Assembly: GCA_030704615.1 (NCBI GenBank)
Contig: CM060734.1
Coordinates: forward strand, 36,350,042 to 36,410,041
Direction: 5' to 3'
DNA length: 60,000 nucleotides
Source of the DNA: Takakia lepidozioides
Taxonomy: Eukaryota > Streptophyta > Takakiopsida > Takakiales > Takakiaceae
The translations under genes and the position numbers were made by a program. Of this stretch, positions 21,905-33,359 are shown one piece after another. The notes beneath the pieces were generated by a model. That model did not search any database, was not told where the DNA came from, and was given only the letters and a program-made list of their open reading frames with translations. The number at the start of each line of letters is the position of its first letter. Position 1 is the first letter of the stretch.

Positions 21905-22927
21905 CAAACGACAAACAAACCTTGCGTGTCAGCAAGGTACATTTGAGAGTATAAACAAATCTATCGAAAGCTGAAAAAAAACCCTGAAACGATCATTTCT
22001 CAGTCAGAATCAACCTTGCGTTGACGCAAGGTTGATTAGTGCTTAGAAACACACCTAGGAAAACAAACGTTCACCTGGAAACGAACCGTGCATCTGACCT
22101 ACAACTCCATGACAATAAACCCTTGCATGGAAAGCCCACAGCCGCAATCAATCTTGCGTTGACGCAAGGTTGATTGGCAGCACCACAAATGTGAAGTCTA
22201 ATCTGTGCAAATACATACACAGCCAAACGGTAAACAACCTTGCGTTGACGCGAGGTACATTTGAGCCTGTAAACGAATCTACCGAAAGCTGAAAAAACCC
22301 CTGGAACGATCAATTCTCAGCCAGAATCAAACTTGCGTTAACGCAAGGTTGATTAGTGCTTACAAATACACCTAGCAAAACAAACGTTCACCTGAAAACA
22401 AACCCTACAACTACAACCTACAACTACCGTGTATCTCCACCTTTCATGAAAATAGATTATCGCATGGAAATTCCACAGCCGCAATCAACCGTGCGTTTAC
22501 GCAAGGTTGATTGGCGACACCACAAATGTGAAGTCACACTACCTTCACAAGAAAAGAAGTACCAATTCATTCAAGTTCACATGAAATAAAATCATGAAAT
22601 CTTCACCAGGGCAACCAAAATTCAACCTCGCATTGATAAGAGCAAACAGAAAGTGAAATCAAAACTGCCTCACGTCAGACCAAGTTCCTATTCAATCAAG
22701 CTGATATGAAATGAAATCTTGTCCAGGACAACCAGCAATCAACCTTGCGTTGACGCAACCTTGAAACACACATACATAATGAAACATAGGAGAATCAATC
22801 TGAAGTTCTCCAAATCAACCTTGTGTTGACACAATGTTGATTTCAATTCTAGGAAATCAAACTCGTGTTAACACTAGGTTGATTTCAGTTCTGTGAAATC
22901 AACCTCGTGTTAACACAAGGTTGATTT
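21905..22927. repeat. Gene B array of about ten palindromes
   Basis: 30-bp palindromes with flanks AATCAA/TTGATT and core CCTTGCGTTGACGCAAGG. Good copies lie at 22,008-22,037, 22,146-22,175, 22,325-22,354, 22,483-22,512, 22,812-22,843, 22,854-22,885 and 22,896-22,927. Partial copies lie near 21,920, 22,228 and 22,737. The last three copies have GTGTTAACAC or GTGTTGACAC cores, as expected if CpG had mutated to TpG/CpA. The array lies 5' of the gene B exon on the minus strand, the same relation as in gene A. Confidence 0.9.
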
Positions 22928-24057
22928 GAGGAAATCAATCCTCAAATGTGACGGCCCAAGGATACCTTGCACTGAAGAGCCCTGATACTGGGACAAGGCA
23001 CTGGATCAAAACCCATAAGCCCTCCCTATTGCCCCATTTCCTACTCATCCACCCATATAGGCAATGCGAGCACTTACCTCAAAAATAAAAACAACAAGAA
23101 CAAGCAAAATATAAGAACCAATGCATCTAGATGCTCATGGTGTGACATTGCAATCAATGCGCAATGGTTCATGGAGTCGGTGAGTCGACTACATATTGAC
23201 TTTAATGAATAAATATGTTTATTCCATTAATCGAATTCGGAATGTAAATTTCTAGTCACATGTGCGGTAATTAGAACCACTTGTATTTTCCGCTTTTTAA
23301 AATTTTGTGTATTTACATAATTAATTAAATAACTGCGATTATTGCTACAACTCCGGAGTCATAGCATTGACCCAACTTCTATCCGCCGTCTGAAATGCCC
23401 CCCTGGGCCTTCATTGTCCATTTCGAGTCTCTAGTAGTCCCGTGTAGTGCCAAGTGGTTCCCGGAGTGGTTGCCGGACACCCAATTGATTCGGAAAAGAC
23501 ACGAATGCTTCTATTGACTGAGGACCTGTCATAGCTATTATCAAGGCCTTGGCATTTGATGTCTGTAGAATCTGGAGGGAGATTTTTGTAGGGCACATTT
23601 TGGCATCTTGACACCACTAGAGATACAAAGATGTTAGCACTCATTCACTGGAATCACCTCAACAATTTAGGGCATATTTCCAATGGCTTACAGATCTGCA
23701 AACGCGGACTTGGTTTAGAAGGTTTTTGTGAGATTTTGATTTTCATACAATACAGGCATAAGAGACATAAAAAGTTTCCGAATTGTGAAGTTCCACATTA
23801 CTACAAATTAAGAGAAAGAGGGTAAAAGAGAGGAAAACAGATAGCAGTTGACAAACAAGAATTATTCGAACTACATAAGTTATCCACGACTACCACTCTC
23901 TACAAAGCCAGAAATATTCAAATCATTACTGCCGTGATCACCGGTAGCTTGGTCAGAGCTCAGGAGTCGGATGGACATTGATATGCTTCAACTCTTCTAT
24001 GTAATAAGTTATTGAGGTGAAAGACTACAGAGAGATTCTCAACTAAAATGCTATCCG
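22928..24057. other. Stretch without a recognisable gene
   Basis: Mostly unique DNA. No convincing frame, and no homologue of gene A exons 1 or 2, which might be expected upstream of the gene B array. Confidence 0.4.
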
Positions 24058-24215
24058 CGGCCGAACTCATCACTACGATTCAGAGGATTCAAACCATGAC
24101 AGGCATTGCGGCACCGGCCACTTGATTACAGATACGGTTTTCTGCGAGAAACATGAGACATCGCATCACAAATCAAGGAGAGCATAGAAGACTAGGAATC
24201 GCACCTTGCGCACAT
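24058..24215 (+). repeat. About 155-bp segment duplicated at 45,465-45,628 (inverted)
   Basis: GGCCGAACTCATCACTACGA through CATCGCATCACAAATCAAGG and AGACTAGGAATCGCACCTTG is found again on the minus strand inside the CACTA element, with only a few differences. There it follows a PPR motif in frame. Here no PPR sequence precedes it. Confidence 0.85.
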
Positions 24216-24668
24216 ATCCATACTTGCTCACATATCCATACTTGCTCTCTTTCTCATTATCTTCAAAAGAGTAAAGGCGCTCTCCATCAACAGCCGGCAT
24301 TGCGTCTCACTCCTCCTCTCCCGCCTCCCTGGAAGACTGCTTAGCTCGAGTATCCTGGCGATGGCAGATCGTTGCACATCATCCCGAGACAGCTAGGCCA
24401 CTGCCAACGAACTAGGTATGCTGCGTTACTGGGAATATTGATTCGCTAACCCAAGATTTTGAGCAGCTGTGGCCACGGAGGTCCGTCATGAATGGAATTT
24501 GAATGAATGTTGAGATCCAAACGCAGGAGACGGTGTTAGGCAAAATCGTTTTTTGCCCAAATTGCTGCCTCTTCTTCTGTATGGATGTTCATTCTCCCCC
24601 TCTGGAGCTTATGGAGAGCTGTGGGGGACTTTGAATATTTTCTTCTGCTTCTTTTCACAGGCCCAGGG

Positions 24669-24947
24669 ATGGGTGCGCAATCCGCCGCTCTTCTGCGAGC
24701 GTTGGTAAGGGGTATCTCCAAGCCGCGATCTTTCGCTTGCAGTGAAGGGGCTGGAGGGCTCACGTTGTGCAACATATTAACCGGCCAGGCTGTGGAGCGG
24801 AACTGGGTATCCAGCTTGGAAATGACGGTCCCCAGACCCTTCCAAGAGATGGCTATGACGCCTCCCCAGCCCCGAAGGAAAGTGAAGAAAAGGAAGCGGA
24901 AGAAAGGTACAGACATGCAACACTTTTGTCCTGCTTTGCTTCTGTGA
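24669..24947 (+). CDS. Possible small basic protein, partial
   Basis: The frame from ATG 24,669 reads MGAQSAALLRALVRGISKPR, an amphipathic arginine-rich start like an organelle presequence. It ends in PPQPRRKVKKRKRKKG. A GT donor lies at 24,907 (AAGAAAG-GTACAG), so this may be a first exon. I do not recognise the family. A basic organellar ribosomal protein is one possibility, but I see no diagnostic motif. The rest of the gene was not found. Confidence 0.3.
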   Translation: MGAQSAALLRALVRGISKPRSFACSEGAGGLTLCNILTGQAVERNWVSSLEMTVPRPFQEMAMTPPQPRRKVKKRKRKKGTDMQHFCPALLL

Positions 24948-25245
24948 ATTTTGTGCGTTGGAGCGATGTATGATCTGTATTGTCCGACTTCCATCCTAAT
25001 AGAGGAGTACATAGCCACACTTGCCAGTCAAATTGAGAGGTGGACAAGGGGCAGAGAGCATCCAATTGGTGGGGTTTCTACCCAGCAGAGTATTGAAACT
25101 CAGCCCGCAAATTCCATACTACTTGCGTCAACGACGATGTGATTTCAGCAGTTTGTTATTGATGTAATGGCTGGTATAGACAAAATGCTAGAAAACATTA
25201 TGCTGCCTCCATCACTCTGCCCTCGCCCCAAAATCCAGCACAGGT

Positions 25246-26690
<1,445 letters not shown>

Positions 26691-26693
26691 CAC

Positions 26694-26882
26694 TTGTGGG
26701 GATATGAGGACACTATGAAAGCACGGCAACAAAATAAGGTGCTTGACATGCTGAACCAACCAGGCATTTTTGCAATCCCCGACACCTACGTCTATCTCTT
26801 GCAGGAGTGCATCAAAAATAATATACTAGAAAGTGGAAAGCAGGTGCATGCCCACATAATCAAACGTGGATATAGGCCGTAG
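26694..26882 (+). pseudogene. PPR gene fragment (first repeats only)
   Basis: The frame reads LDMLNQPGIFAIPDTYVYLL, then QECIKNNILESGKQVHAHII-KRGYRP and a stop. This corresponds to the first repeats of the PPR gene at 27.2 kb (VCLLDKCIKMKGLVAGKQVHAHIIQSG). Nothing follows, so it is a truncated tandem copy. Confidence 0.8.
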
Positions 26883-26996
26883 GGTTGGTAGGTGCATTTT
26901 AGGTTGTGATTGTCAGCTACAAGCTGCAGGGAGGGGGGGGGGGTTCTATGCATTATTGTTATCAAGTCAGCAATAGCTGAAGGAGGCAGGGACTAA

Positions 26997-29302
26997 GTGT
27001 GGGTCCAGATCCATCCAAGAAGGCCAGATCTCAAGTACAAGAGTACCACTGAGCAACCTTGGATTGATAGCCACAAGGCACCTGCATGTGTAGATGGTGA
27101 TCTGGAAGCAGCAGGAGTACAGCTGATAAAGTCAGGGAAATCCTCCATGACCAGCCTTTGTGAAAGAGGACAAGAGAGGGAGTGTATAAGATCTCTTCTG
27201 GTGCTTGTGGATATGTGAGGACGCTATGTGAGGCAGGACAACTGAGCAAGGCTGTGCATATTTTGGAGGAAGGAGGCTTTTTGGCAGACTTAACTACCTA
27301 TGTGTGTCTGTTGGATAAGTGCATCAAGATGAAAGGCCTAGTAGCAGGAAAACAGGTGCATGCCCACATTATCCAAAGTGGATTCAAGCCAACTGTGTTT
27401 CTGCAGAACACTCTTGTCAACATGTATGTCAAGTGTGGGAGCATCATGGATGCGCACGAAGTGTTTGACAACATGCCCGAACGAAATATGTTTTCGTGGA
27501 CTATAATGATGGCAGGATATACCAAACATGGGTGTGGTAGGAATGCCTTTGAGACCTATGACCAAATGATACAGGAAGGGGTGACACCTGACCAGGTTAC
27601 GTTCGTTTGCGTTCTCAAGGCGTGCACCTGCCTTGCAAAGAGGTCCATGCTGACATCATTAGAGCGGGAATTGTACCAAATATAATTCTGAACACTACCC
27701 TTGTTGACATGTATGCCAAATGTGGGAGCATCGAGGATGCAGAGGAGGTGTTTGACAATATGGCTGAACGAAATGTGGTCTCATGGAGTGCAACGATCTC
27801 AGGATATAACCAGCATGGGTGTGGGATGGAGGCTCTGGAGACTTATGAGCAAATGATGCGGGAAGGGGTCAAGCCCAACCAGGTCACATTTGTTTGTGTT
27901 TGCAACGCGTGTGCGAGCCTGGCAGCCCTGGAAAAGGGCAAAGAGGTCCATGCTGAAATTATGAAAGCTGGAATTGTACCAGATATTATTCTGGACAACA
28001 CCCTTGTGGACATGTATGCCAAATGTGGCAGCATGGAGGCTGCAAAGGTGGTGTTTGAGAAAATGGCTGAACGAGATGTGGTTTCATGGAGTGCAATGAT
28101 TGCAGGTTATACCCAGCATGGGAACAGGATGGAAGCTTTGCAGATTTATGAGCAAATGCTGCAGGAAGGGGTGACGCCCAACCAGGTCACATATGTTTGT
28201 GTTTGCAATGCGTGTGCGAGCCTGGCAGCCCTGGAAAAGGGCAAAGAGGTCCATGCTGACATCATGAAAGCTGGAATAGTACCAAATGTCATTCTGGACA
28301 ATACCCTCATGGACATGTATGCCAAATGTGGGAGCATTGAGGATGCAAAGGGAGTGTTCGACAATGTCTGAACGAGATGTGGTCTCATGGAATTCCATGA
28401 TTGCAGGATATGCCCAGCATGGTTGTCATAGGGAGGCCCTGGAACTATTAGAAGGAATGCAAAAGGAAGGCTTGAAGCCAGACAGTATCACCTTTGTATC
28501 TGTTCTCTCTGCATGTAGCCATGTTGGCCTAGTAGATGAAGGCAAACACTACTTTGATTCCTTGAGTAAAGATCATGGCCTCACTCCGTCAGTGGAGCAC
28601 TCTGTATGCATGGTGGACCTTTTTGGCCGCGCGGGACGATTGGATGAGGCAGAGGGTTTCATTAACGAAAGGGCAATCAAATTCGATGCTGTAGTGTGGA
28701 AGGCTTTGCTTGGTGCCAGCAGAATTCATGGCAATGTGGAGGTTGCTGAACGTGCGGCCAAATCTATTCTCGAGTGGGATCCACAGGACGCTGGAACTTA
28801 CGTGTTGCTATCAAATATCTATGCTGCAGCTGGCAGGTGGGATGACACTGCAAAGGTGAGGAAAATGATGTTTATCAAAGGTGTCAGAAAGGAGCCAGGT
28901 CACTGCTGCATTGAGGTTGGTAATAGGGTGCCCACCTTTGTTGTAGATGACAAATCGCATCCTCAAATTGAGGAAATTCATGCTGAGCTGAGAAGCTTGG
29001 CTAGGCAGATGAAAGAGGCAGGGTACATGCCTGACACCCGCTTTGTGTTGCATGATGTGGAGGAGGAGCAAAAGGAATTTTCTCTTTGCCACCACAGTGA
29101 GAAGCTAGCCATTGCTTTTGGACTGATCAGCATGGCCCCTGGGACGCCTCTCCGTGTTATCAAGAACCTTCGGGTGTGTGGTGACTGCCACACAGCCACA
29201 AAGTTCATCTCAAAGATTGTTGGGCGACCAATTGTTGTACGGGATGCCAACCGTTTTCACCATTTCGAAGATGGGGTTTGTTCCTGTGGGGAGTACGGGT
29301 GA
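26997..29302 (+). pseudogene. PPR-DYW protein gene with two frameshifting deletions
   Basis: PLS-type PPR protein. The family binds organellar transcripts, one base per repeat, and its DYW domain edits C to U. Repeats run from about 27,290 to 28,600, followed by E/E+ motifs (28,680-28,990) and a DYW domain with the zinc-binding HSEKLA (HxE) and CGDCH (CxxC) motifs (29,090-29,200). The frame changes twice. Near 27,634 a 16-bp loss turns the expected LAALEKGKEVHAD into LAKRS; the intact text is at 27,917. Near 28,364 a 2-bp loss turns VFDNMSERDVV into a stop. The two losses total 18 bp, so frames before and after agree. The protein ends GEYG instead of the usual DYW, because GGG replaces TGG. 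A leader (27,000-27,140, reading WVQIHPRRPDLKY and LEAAGVQLIKSG) recurs in the copies at 44.7-46.9 kb. No intron seen. Some tandem middle repeats are nearly identical (27,850-28,330), indicating recent internal duplication. Confidence 0.85.
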
Positions 29303-29842
29303 TATGATGTTTGTCTGGCCGAGTGTCTTGCAGCTGTTCGGTTGATTGACAGTTCTCTAGGAATGTTGGCAATGACATACTATTGAGGGCATTTCTCTCT
29401 GGATTATCAAACCCTCCAAGAGCCATTTGTGTGGCCATGAGGAGGTAGAACACAGAGCGATATTACGACAGCTAGGGAGGATTGTATTTCAGATTCATAC
29501 TTCTATGTGTATACAACCATCTCTGTGTCAAACCTTGACATATGGATCTTTCACAGCTGACGCCTATCTGGTTACAAGGACTTGGGTGTTGACTTAAGGG
29601 GAGGCATTGATAGCACACGAGAGAGCATGGGATATGAATCAGCACACTGAAGAGACAAGAAATTTGCTTGGTCGACAAGTCTAGGTGCAAAACCACATTC
29701 CAAAAATGTAGGGAACTTAATAATCCCCAAGGTCCTCCAGGCAAACTTGAACAAGAAGAAATCAACATTGACAGATTGCTTGGAAATGAAGAGACTCTGA
29801 AGCCTACCATTCCTAGAAGCTCACATATTAGACCCAAGAGCT

Positions 29843-29921
29843 AGGGTATGTTCCTAGTGCAACTTGGTAGCGCATTTGTTTTGGGTACAAAATGCCGCAG
29901 GTTCGAATCCTGTCATCCCTA
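29843..29921 (+). tRNA. trnP-UGG: Decayed organelle-type tRNA-Pro (UGG)
   Basis: GCAACTTGGTAGCGCATTTG, then TTTTGGGTAC (anticodon TGG) and GCAGGTTCGAATCCTGTCAT-CCCTA match plastid trnP-UGG closely. The 5' acceptor and D-stem side (AGGGTATGTTCCTAGTGCA) carries small insertions, so it should not fold correctly. It is part of an organelle-DNA insertion with the trnW copy downstream. Confidence 0.8.
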
Positions 29922-30055
29922 CCCCGAATGTCATATATCGTAACAAGACTTCGGACTCCGGAGTAAATATTTTATGTACGAAATATTTTTCTAATAAAAA
30001 TAGAAAAATATAGAAGAGGTCACCCTTTTCCATTCAAGGAAATGTGTTGCGAAGA

Positions 30056-30126
30056 AGCGCTCTTAGTTCAGCTCCGCTCCGCTCAGCTCAGTAGAATGCA
30101 GGTCTCTAAAACCTGATGTCGTAGGT
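30056..30126 (+). pseudogene. trnW-CCA: Truncated organelle-type tRNA-Trp
   Basis: GCGCTCTTAGTTCAG starts as plastid trnW. It is followed by an expansion of CTCCGCT/CAGCT-type repeats, then TAGAATGCAGGTCTCTAAAA and CCTGATGTCGTAGGTT. The anticodon is CTA where CCA is expected (C to T). The T-arm 3' half and acceptor are missing, replaced by T-rich SINE-like sequence. Confidence 0.8.
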
Positions 30127-30128
30127 TT

Positions 30129-30400
30129 TTTCTTTTGAGAAAAGGGACTAGCCCATAATATATTAGTACGGATGAAGAGTACAAGAAGAAAAATAACCTC
30201 CAAGGGGGCCGTGAAGGCATGTGCGCATGGGGAACAACCCATGGACTATAGACACGGGAGGGAAGGATTGGGGGGCAACACCGAGCCCACAAAGATACTC
30301 TAGATCAAAGGCCTAGATCAGAGCCGAAACAAGAACCAAAAACTACATAGAGATGCACGAGCTAACCATGCATCACTGCTGAAATCCAGCTGAGCTTTAA
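30129..30400. repeat. SINE-like sequence next to the organelle insert
   Basis: TTTTTTCTTTTGAGAAAAGGGACTAGCCCA resembles the tail and body of the SINE at 58.4 kb and the pair at 33.1 and 35.2 kb. The remainder is unique. It probably inserted into the 3' half of trnW. Confidence 0.45.
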
Positions 30401-30408
30401 TCCTAGGG

Positions 30409-31032
30409 ATGCAAAGCTTGCGGTGTCTCCAGTTAACCTTCGTTGTGTGTTTCCAAGCTGGATTCTCCTTGAGTGCCTTTGTGCACATCTGTGGGTCAAA
30501 AACTGACAGGCACCCCAGGTCTGTAACTTATGTGCTGCTATCAAACATCTATGCTGCAGCTGGCAGGTGGGATGATCTAGCAAAGGTGAGAAAAATGATG
30601 ATAGACAGAGGTGTCAGAAAGGAGCGAGGGCAAAGCTGCATTGAGGTGGACAACCTGTTGCATACATTCGTTGTCGAAGACAAAGCACATCCCCAAATTC
30701 AGCAGATCCATGCTGAATTGGAGAGATTGTCTGTGTTGATGAGGGAGGCGGGATACGTGCCTGACACACGGTTTGTATTGCATAATGTGGAGGAGGAGCA
30801 GAAGGAATTCTCTCTGTGCCACCACAGTGAGAAATTGGCCATTGCTTTTGGGCTCATTAATACACCCTGTGAGAAACCTATATGCATTATCAAGAACCTT
30901 TGGGTCTGTGGTGACTGCCACACTGCGACCAAGTTCATCTCAAAGATTGTTAGGCGAGAGATTGTTGTGCGGGATGCCAACCGCTTTCACCATTTCCAAG
31001 ATGGAGTCTGTTCTTGTGGGGATTATTGGTGA
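30409..31032 (+). CDS. PPR-DYW C-terminal fragment (E+ and DYW domains)
   Basis: The frame of 207 codons has an unrelated start (residues 1-37). From about 30,520 it gives the PPR C-terminus: [20 protein letters not shown], the E+ motif, then a complete DYW domain with [18 protein letters not shown] and the canonical end CSCGDYW. The PPR repeats that would confer RNA binding are absent. DYW-only proteins can act in trans in plants, but the foreign start suggests a rearranged fragment. It is similar to the tail of the gene at 28.8-29.3 kb, so it is a local duplicate. Confidence 0.75.
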   Translation: MQSLRCLQLTFVVCFQAGFSLSAFVHICGSKTDRHPRSVTYVLLSNIYAAAGRWDDLAKVRKMMIDRGVRKERGQSCIEVDNLLHTFVVEDKAHPQIQQIHAELERLSVLMREAGYVPDTRFVLHNVEEEQKEFSLCHHSEKLAIAFGLINTPCEKPICIIKNLWVCGDCHTATKFISKIVRREIVVRDANRFHHFQDGVCSCGDYW

Positions 31033-31199
31033 AACAAGCATCAGGAATGAAGCATGTCACCTCACAATTGGAGGGCTTAAATTGTAATAATATAAGAAGT
31101 TTTGTAAGCATGTAAAGCTGAGTGGAAAGACACTTGTTATTGATGTGAGGTTGAGTATAGCACATTTTCAAGATCACCAGACATCATCATTGCTGTCGA

Positions 31200-31395
31200 A
31201 CAGGCTATGAAATACCCTACATAGCCCGGCCTATGTAGGGTATTGACCTAGGTATTGGAATTGCCAATATCAGCCTGTTCGGTTATTAACCCTAGTATTA
31301 CAACAGCCAATACCAGCCGGGTCGGTTATTTGATACCTGGGTTGATACTCTAGTTGATACCCGGCCAGGCCCTGTATACCAGTCCAACACTGGTT
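31200..31395. repeat. Degenerate GGTAT/TACCC-rich repeat
   Basis: Repeated words such as ATACCCTACA, TAGGGTATTG, CCAATACCAGCC and TTGATACCCGG. It ends CCAACACTGG at 31,386-31,395, like the hAT-type end at 58,995. It may be a fragment of the same non-autonomous family. No left end was found. Confidence 0.45.
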
Positions 31396-31955
31396 CTAAC
31401 TTGGTCCACCCCCTCCTCTGCAGAAGGCAAACGAAACACAGACCATGCTCCTCTATCCTCCCTCATTTTGTTCCATCTGGCTCTTGGACAATGTAGATAC
31501 AGTCAGGCTTTGACGTCCCAGTTGCCCAGGACGCCCCCGTTCCATGGGAACACAGCCATGACATTGATCCATCCTCCGAGCTCAGGCATCTAGAAAAAAT
31601 TACTTCAGCCACAACTGAACTAGAGTACCAGGACAGACTTTTGCTAGGCTATAGTATAGCATGCATATTGAGGTACAGGGGTACAGGGACAAGTGGATCC
31701 CCCACCTCCCCCTCCCTCTCTTCTGCTGTGTGTGTGAGATAACCATTCTAACATAATTGGGGTTTTTCCTTGTGAGGGTTTTGTACTTCACCCAACTTGC
31801 AGGGTAACGTTTTCCCTCACAGGGTTTTTCATCCCCACATGTGGATGATTCCCCTCATGGGGATGATTCTTTTTGCCCTTGCTGACTGATGGCGTGGGCA
31901 AGCTTTACAAATGTGAAGCCCCACCTTGAAATGGATTCCTTCTGTCACCACTGTG

Positions 31956-32017
31956 TAAAATAAAAGACAGCCAACTATAACATGCCCCAACGGTTCAGTT
32001 GGCTGTCTTTTATTTTA
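31956..32017. repeat. Perfect 21-bp inverted repeat with 20-bp loop
   Basis: TAAAATAAAAGACAGCCAACT at 31,956-31,976 is exactly complementary to 31,997-32,017. No gene lies within several hundred bases. It would form a strong hairpin in RNA. Confidence 0.9.
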
Positions 32018-33117
32018 GTGAATGGATTCGTCTCTTGTTAACAATAACCCCCTCACCAAGCTGGCGCTGATGTGTGATGAGGGAATGTTGCAATCGATGG
32101 AGCCTATAAGGGTTGACCGACCACCTGGCTGATGAGATTAGCATGATTTACATATATAATTGAAGGGGGACGGGGGCTCTCCCTGTGTGGTTTTGGTGTG
32201 CTTAACTGTGTACACGAATGTGGTTGTTGGTGGATGTAAAGTGGTGATGCCGCATTCTACACTGTGAGTGGAGGCTGGGTCGGCATGCTCTAGAGTAAGA
32301 TTCCCCACATCAGGCCAGGCTAGTTTTTCCCAGGCCCATCCCCTCGGAAGAACTAAAAGCCTGTGGAGGAGGGAGGATATTCCAGGCATAGATAAGCTTT
32401 ACAGTTCCTGGGGCAGCCTAAGCCATAAAGGTGCCGGGTGGGTAGAGAACATGGGCTGGTGAAAGGTTGAACCGGAGCAACGGTTCTCAAAGGGTTCTGC
32501 CCCAATGGCGGTGTCCACAAGCCCACATGCTGAACGAGCAGAGGCGGGCGAAAAGGTCTCAAAACCTGCTAGGTACAAGGGCTAGAGTAGGAAATATCGG
32601 CTGCATGCTAAAATGTAGGTTGGGCTAGGAAGTACCAAGATAGCCTAAAATATTTCCTGATTGGATTGAAAGTTTTTCTATAACAACCTTTGCATGCCAG
32701 GATGACATGGACCACATCGATTGTAATTGGATGGTAGATTTGTCCTACGTAATTTTCACAGCCCGAATGTTGGCCTGCCCGCTGTAAATTGGTTTTTTGA
32801 CCCCCAACTTGAGATTACAAAGCAGCCCAAGCGAAAAGGAAATTTCAAGGAAGACGTATTATCCGGAGGCGTATTTATCATGTGAGGTACACAATTCCCA
32901 AGATTCTCATATCAGGCGATGAAGGCATTGCCCAAAATTTGCAAGTAGTTTGGCTTTTTATGCTCTTCATTTCCAGGAAGGAGTCGTTTTGGGCCACATC
33001 TGAATATTATAATCTTCGAATCTGGCAGTTGGACCTCAAACTTGGTAGGTGGGCAGTAAATTCAACGGTCACTTTTATAGGGACTCAGAAATCTTGGAGA
33101 TAAAAAAGAATTAGTGG
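32018..33117. other. Stretch without a recognisable gene
   Basis: Short frames only, none with a recognisable domain. Confidence 0.4.
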
Positions 33118-33200
33118 GCCAAGACAGTTAAGGGTTAAGGGCCCTGATTTGTGAGCTGTCGCTCCCAGGAGTTTCTCTTTAGAAAGAAAAGAAAAAAGAC
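33118..33200 (-). repeat. SINE-like tail, inverted partner of 35,235-35,312
   Basis: The minus strand reads TTCTAAAGAGAAACTCCTGG, GAGCGACAGCTCACAAATCA, GGGCCCTTAA. This is almost the same as the plus strand at 35,258-35,312 and resembles the SINE at 58.4 kb. The T-rich end faces the membrane-protein gene. Confidence 0.7.
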
Positions 33201-33359
33201 AAAGAGACTTGAATATTTTATCAAACTTGATACGTGGGATGGTCACCGTCTCGTACCTTTTTTTGTTTTCTTTCTCAAGATTGGATCGAACACAGTGCTT
33301 GGGTGATTCCGCAGCAGCTCCTGAAGGAGTTGTGGTCCAATCGGGCTGCTGAAGGTATA

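Larger units (their letters stand above)
29843..30126 (+). other. Nuclear insertion of plastid (or plastid-derived mitochondrial) DNA
   Basis: trnP and trnW lie on the same strand about 135 bp apart, in the order found on their coding strand in land-plant plastid genomes (petG-trnW-trnP region). The AT-rich spacer looks plastid-like. Differences are mainly C-to-T, as expected for methylated nuclear inserts. A mitochondrial origin is possible because plant mitochondria carry plastid-derived trnW and trnP. Confidence 0.75.
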
